Under the pieces are notes generated by a model. The model did no database searches, had not been told where the DNA came from, and saw only the letters and a list, made by a program, of their open reading frames with translations. From UBA6107 sp034430175 (GTDB lineage Bacteria > Chloroflexota > Anaerolineae > Anaerolineales > Anaerolineaceae), in the NCBI GenBank assembly GCA_034430175.1, contig DAOUFI010000004.1:1-64000 (forward strand): a stretch of DNA of 64,000 nucleotides, written 5' to 3'. The stretch's first letter is position 1; the number at the start of each line of letters is the position of its first letter. A program made the position numbers and the translations under genes. Shown here in pieces: positions 61,910-64,000 of the stretch.

Positions 61910-61942
61910 AAACCGGGTTTTAATCTCAAAACCCGGTTTTTT
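61910..61942 (+). terminator. terminator downstream of the initiator-like gene
   Basis: The perfect stem AAACCGGGTTTT / AAAACCCGGTTT is followed by TTTTG. It marks a likely end of the replication/partition region. Confidence 0.8.
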
Positions 61943-62004
61943 GCTACTGCATTTCTTTTCGTTATTTTCGCGTTTTTCGTGGTAAATGATTTATATTACA
62001 AAAA

Positions 62005-62029
62005 CCCCACGGATTTGACTTCCGTGGGG
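62005..62029 (-). terminator. terminator of the SH3b-like lipoprotein gene
   Basis: The stem CCCCACGGA / TCCGTGGGG is followed on the minus strand by TTTTTG. Confidence 0.85.
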
Positions 62030-62064
62030 CGTATGCGTCGCACTGTACGCGGGCGCTTGATTGT

Positions 62065-62514
62065 TTATTTCGATTCTACGATCGGCAGGTCGTAGGCAAT
62101 GCCATTGATCAACACGTAATTGGTCCAAACCCAGCAATAACCATCTTTAACCGTTGGGTTCTCGATGTAGAAATATTCAGTGTCTGCGTCGCGGCCAAGT
62201 GCCGTGAACACCGCGCCGGTCTCGAGATAGCCGATGCGGGTGGAGTTGTAATTGGGTTTCGCCTGGCACATGATGCCGTGAATCACTGTCAGTTTTACGT
62301 TCACCGGGGTGGCGGTGGGTTCGGGGGTATTGGTAGGGGCTGCCGTGGCCGTCGGTTCAAGGGTCGCCGGTTCGGTGGTTGAAGCGACTGTGGTTTGCAT
62401 CACGGGCATGGTCCCGTTTGGGGCACCAGCCGGCAGGGACGGGGATTTCGCCGCGCATGCCGTAAGGCTGACCATCAAAATGACAATTAACCCGATAAAA
62501 ATAAATTTCTTCAT
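62065..62514 (-). CDS. lipoprotein with SH3b-like domain
   Basis: The start at MKKFIFIGLIVILMV is favoured by AGGAG upstream and the lipoprotein signal ending SLTAC. The 149-residue product has a Thr/Pro/Ala linker (ATLEPTATAAPTNTPEPTAT) and a bacterial SH3-like domain with CQAKPNYNSTRIGYLETGAV and GYCWVWTNYVLINGI, similar in style to the SH3b region of the kinase at 22838. It may bind cell wall on the outer face of the membrane. Confidence 0.82.
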   Translation of the reverse strand: MKKFIFIGLIVILMVSLTACAAKSPSLPAGAPNGTMPVMQTTVASTTEPATLEPTATAAPTNTPEPTATPVNVKLTVIHGIMCQAKPNYNSTRIGYLETGAVFTALGRDADTEYFYIENPTVKDGYCWVWTNYVLINGIAYDLPIVESK

Positions 62515-62680
62515 CCTTCTTCTCCTATTCACTGTTCAGTCATGCCTGCCGGTTACCCGACCACGCGATGAGCGCACAGACCATTCTTTTACTCACACAG
62601 AATCTTATACCATTTGTATGTAAGAATTGTGTAGAAATGGTAAACAAGTTTCGATCTATTTTCAAAGAAAGAATTATTGA

Positions 62681-63004
62681 AGAAGGAGGTTCTGCGCGAA
62701 TTTTTGGAACCATTGCGCCAGCCCCAATAATTATCGCTCATGCGGAGTAACGAGTTTTACCCCTCAGCAAGTGACGTCAGTAAGAAAACCAGCAGGCAGT
62801 TCAACACAATACGATGATGATGCTCAAGAGGAAGGAGAGAATGTTTATAACAACGCTTTTGATAAATCTGACAGAAGTACGCAAAAGCAACTGAGTAAAA
62901 CCTTTAGTTCAGATCAGAAAGGCCTCGGGCATGGAAGATTCTAAAAAGGATGGGAGTTATTAGCGAAAGGCGACATTGACATTGGATGGGCCTCCATTGA
63001 ATAA
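62681..63004 (+). pseudogene. decayed C-terminal gene fragment with an internal stop
   Basis: One frame reads GVTSFTPQQVTSVRKPAGSS, then YNNAFDKSDRSTQKQLSKTF and GLGHGRF, then TAA at 62942, and continues as KGWELLAKGDIDIGWASIE to a second stop at 63002. The reading has protein-like composition but no start codon. It looks like the 3' end of a gene broken by a nonsense change (CAA to TAA would restore it). The family was not recognised. The rest of 62515-62680 holds no supported gene. Confidence 0.45.
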
Positions 63005-63191
63005 ACGCGTAATAAAGGTAATTCGCTAATTTCATATGGATAACTTGCGGCTCTACATTGTAAGACAAAAAATATTACAAATGTTACTATTTTGTGTATA
63101 AATCATATGATTAAAGCGGAAAAATGCTAAAATGTTCATACACAGTTGTCAAAACATTGGTTTTGTATTCGGTGTTTCCATAAAATCATTA

Positions 63192-63234
63192 CCTCAAATT
63201 TGAGGAGGTGATGATTAGGGTAACGTATTACCCT
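63192..63234 (+). promoter_or_regulatory. palindromes in the leader of the BMP gene
   Basis: CCTCAAATTTGAGG (63192-63205) is a perfect 14-bp palindrome, and AGGGTAA / TTACCCT (63217-63234) forms a hairpin, about 50-90 bases ahead of the start codon. They could be operator or leader structures. The sequence does not match a purine riboswitch that I can recognise. Confidence 0.4.
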
Positions 63235-63285
63235 GGTAATGGTATCTATCGTAATTCAATTTAATTCAATAAGGAGAAGAATACG

Positions 63286-64000
63286 ATGTCAAAGAAAATC
63301 ATGTTCGTCTGTTCGATCTTGATCGTGCTTGCCTTCGTCCTGTCTGCCTGCGGCAAAACACCGGCCGCTGTTGCGACGACGGAAGGCGAAAAGAAATTGA
63401 AAGTGTTCGGCGCTTACGCCACCCCCATCGAAGAACCCTGGGACGGCGTGATCCACGCGGCTTTGCAGAAGGCTGCTGACGCTGGCGAGATTCAGTACAC
63501 CTACCAGGAAAACATTGGTTACTCGGGCGATATGGAGCGCATCCTGCGCGAGGTTTGTGAAACTGAGAAACCCGACCTGATCATGGGCGATGCCTTCGGT
63601 AATGAAGACGCTGTCCGCCGTGTTGCCAAAGACTTCCCCGAAATCGCTTTCGCCTTTGGTTCCGGTGAAGGCCCCGTGGAACCAAATTTCGCCGTTTTCG
63701 ATAACTGGATCCACGAACCCGCTTATTTGATGGGTATGCTCGCTGGCGGCTTGACCAAGACTAACAAGATCGGTGTTGTTGGTGCCATGCCGGTTCCCGA
63801 AGTCAACCGTTTGGTCAATGCTTTCATCGCTGGCGCGAAAGCCCAGAACCCCGAAGCTGAGGTCATGGTCTCCTTCATCAATAGCTGGTTCGATCCTGCC
63901 GCGGCCAAAGAAGCTGCTCTGGCTCAGATCGACAGTGGCGCTGATGTGTTGTATGCCGAACGCTTTGGTGTCATCGAGGCTGCTCAAGAAAAGAATGTCT
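63286..64000 (+). CDS. BMP-family (PnrA/Med-like) solute-binding lipoprotein, N-terminal part
   Basis: The gene runs off the end of the window. ATG 63286 has AAGGAG ahead of it. The product begins with a lipoprotein signal (MSKKIMFVCSILIVLAFVLS, lipobox LSAC). It continues with VFGAYATPIEEPWDGVIHAA, MGDAFGNEDAVRRVA, FAFGSG, and GMLAGGLTKTNKIGVVGAMP, all typical of BMP-family binding proteins that deliver nucleosides or related compounds to an ABC importer. Permease and ATPase genes are expected beyond the window. Confidence 0.93.
   Translation, partial: MSKKIMFVCSILIVLAFVLSACGKTPAAVATTEGEKKLKVFGAYATPIEEPWDGVIHAALQKAADAGEIQYTYQENIGYSGDMERILREVCETEKPDLIMGDAFGNEDAVRRVAKDFPEIAFAFGSGEGPVEPNFAVFDNWIHEPAYLMGMLAGGLTKTNKIGVVGAMPVPEVNRLVNAFIAGAKAQNPEAEVMVSFINSWFDPAAAKEAALAQIDSGADVLYAERFGVIEAAQEKNV

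Noticed and set aside
62568..62750. 60-residue open frame upstream of the broken gene
   Set aside because: No ribosome binding site and no recognisable pattern; the neighbouring frame reads more like protein.
63289..63987. Long minus-strand open frame at the right edge
   Set aside because: The plus strand encodes an unmistakable BMP-family lipoprotein with a ribosome binding site; the minus frame is its shadow.

Overview
This 64 kb window looks like a chromosomal stretch from a free-living bacterium of the phylum Chloroflexota, most likely class Anaerolineae. This is inferred from gene style, not from a marker gene. The signs are many lipoproteins with Thr/Pro linkers, serine/threonine kinases fused to sensor modules, an ADP-forming acetate-CoA ligase fusion, sugar and BMP-type solute-binding lipoproteins, no outer-membrane genes, and many dispersed hairpin repeats. 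No rRNA, tRNA or CRISPR array was recognised.

Layout. 1-4.9 kb: end of an SDR dehydrogenase, a DUF559 nuclease-like gene flanked by inverted hairpin repeats, a membrane protein and tex. 5.4-9.7 kb: three paralogous secreted proteins plus a decayed fourth copy, with a lipoprotein among them. 9.8-13 kb: a sugar ABC importer (binding protein and two permeases, no ATPase). 13.1-16.7 kb: a response regulator of unusual build converging on a hybrid histidine kinase. 16.8-19.4 kb: a TiaS-like protein, a DUF1801 protein, a methyltransferase whose leader can fold over its own ribosome binding site, and Hsp20. 19.8-24.6 kb: three tandem Ser/Thr kinases with near-identical catalytic halves and unrelated C-terminal modules. 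24.7-38.5 kb: metabolism, transport and envelope genes (acetate-CoA ligase, esterase, acyltransferases, nitroreductase, two MFS carriers, GH18, LysM-M23 peptidase, NIF3-like protein). 38.5-41.7 kb: an IS1380-type element with a frameshifted transposase and an AT-rich zinc-ribbon gene, bracketed by copies of the NIF3-like gene's 3' end. 41.7-49.4 kb: an FN3-like lipoprotein and a 1,944-residue secreted repeat protein. 49.7-54.3 kb: dUTPase, hydrolase, a HigBA-like toxin-antitoxin pair, a TetR regulator, a second FN3-like lipoprotein and a flavin/F420-type oxidoreductase.

The most unusual region is 54.4-61.9 kb. It holds two separate ParA partition modules (ParA with a ribbon-helix-helix protein, and ParA with ParB), each with its own candidate DNA sites; an ExeA-like ATPase coupled to a small DNA-binding-like protein; a protein joining a DnaA domain-I-like region to a winged-helix-like region; a strong inverted repeat in an AT-rich gap; and a 25-bp tandem repeat array. 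Together they resemble the maintenance core of a plasmid or integrated replicon, but no integrase, relaxase or att site was seen. Palindromic repeats and a GIY-YIG nuclease gene lie inside this region.

The window ends in a lipoprotein, a decayed gene fragment and the start of a BMP-family nucleoside-type binding lipoprotein.
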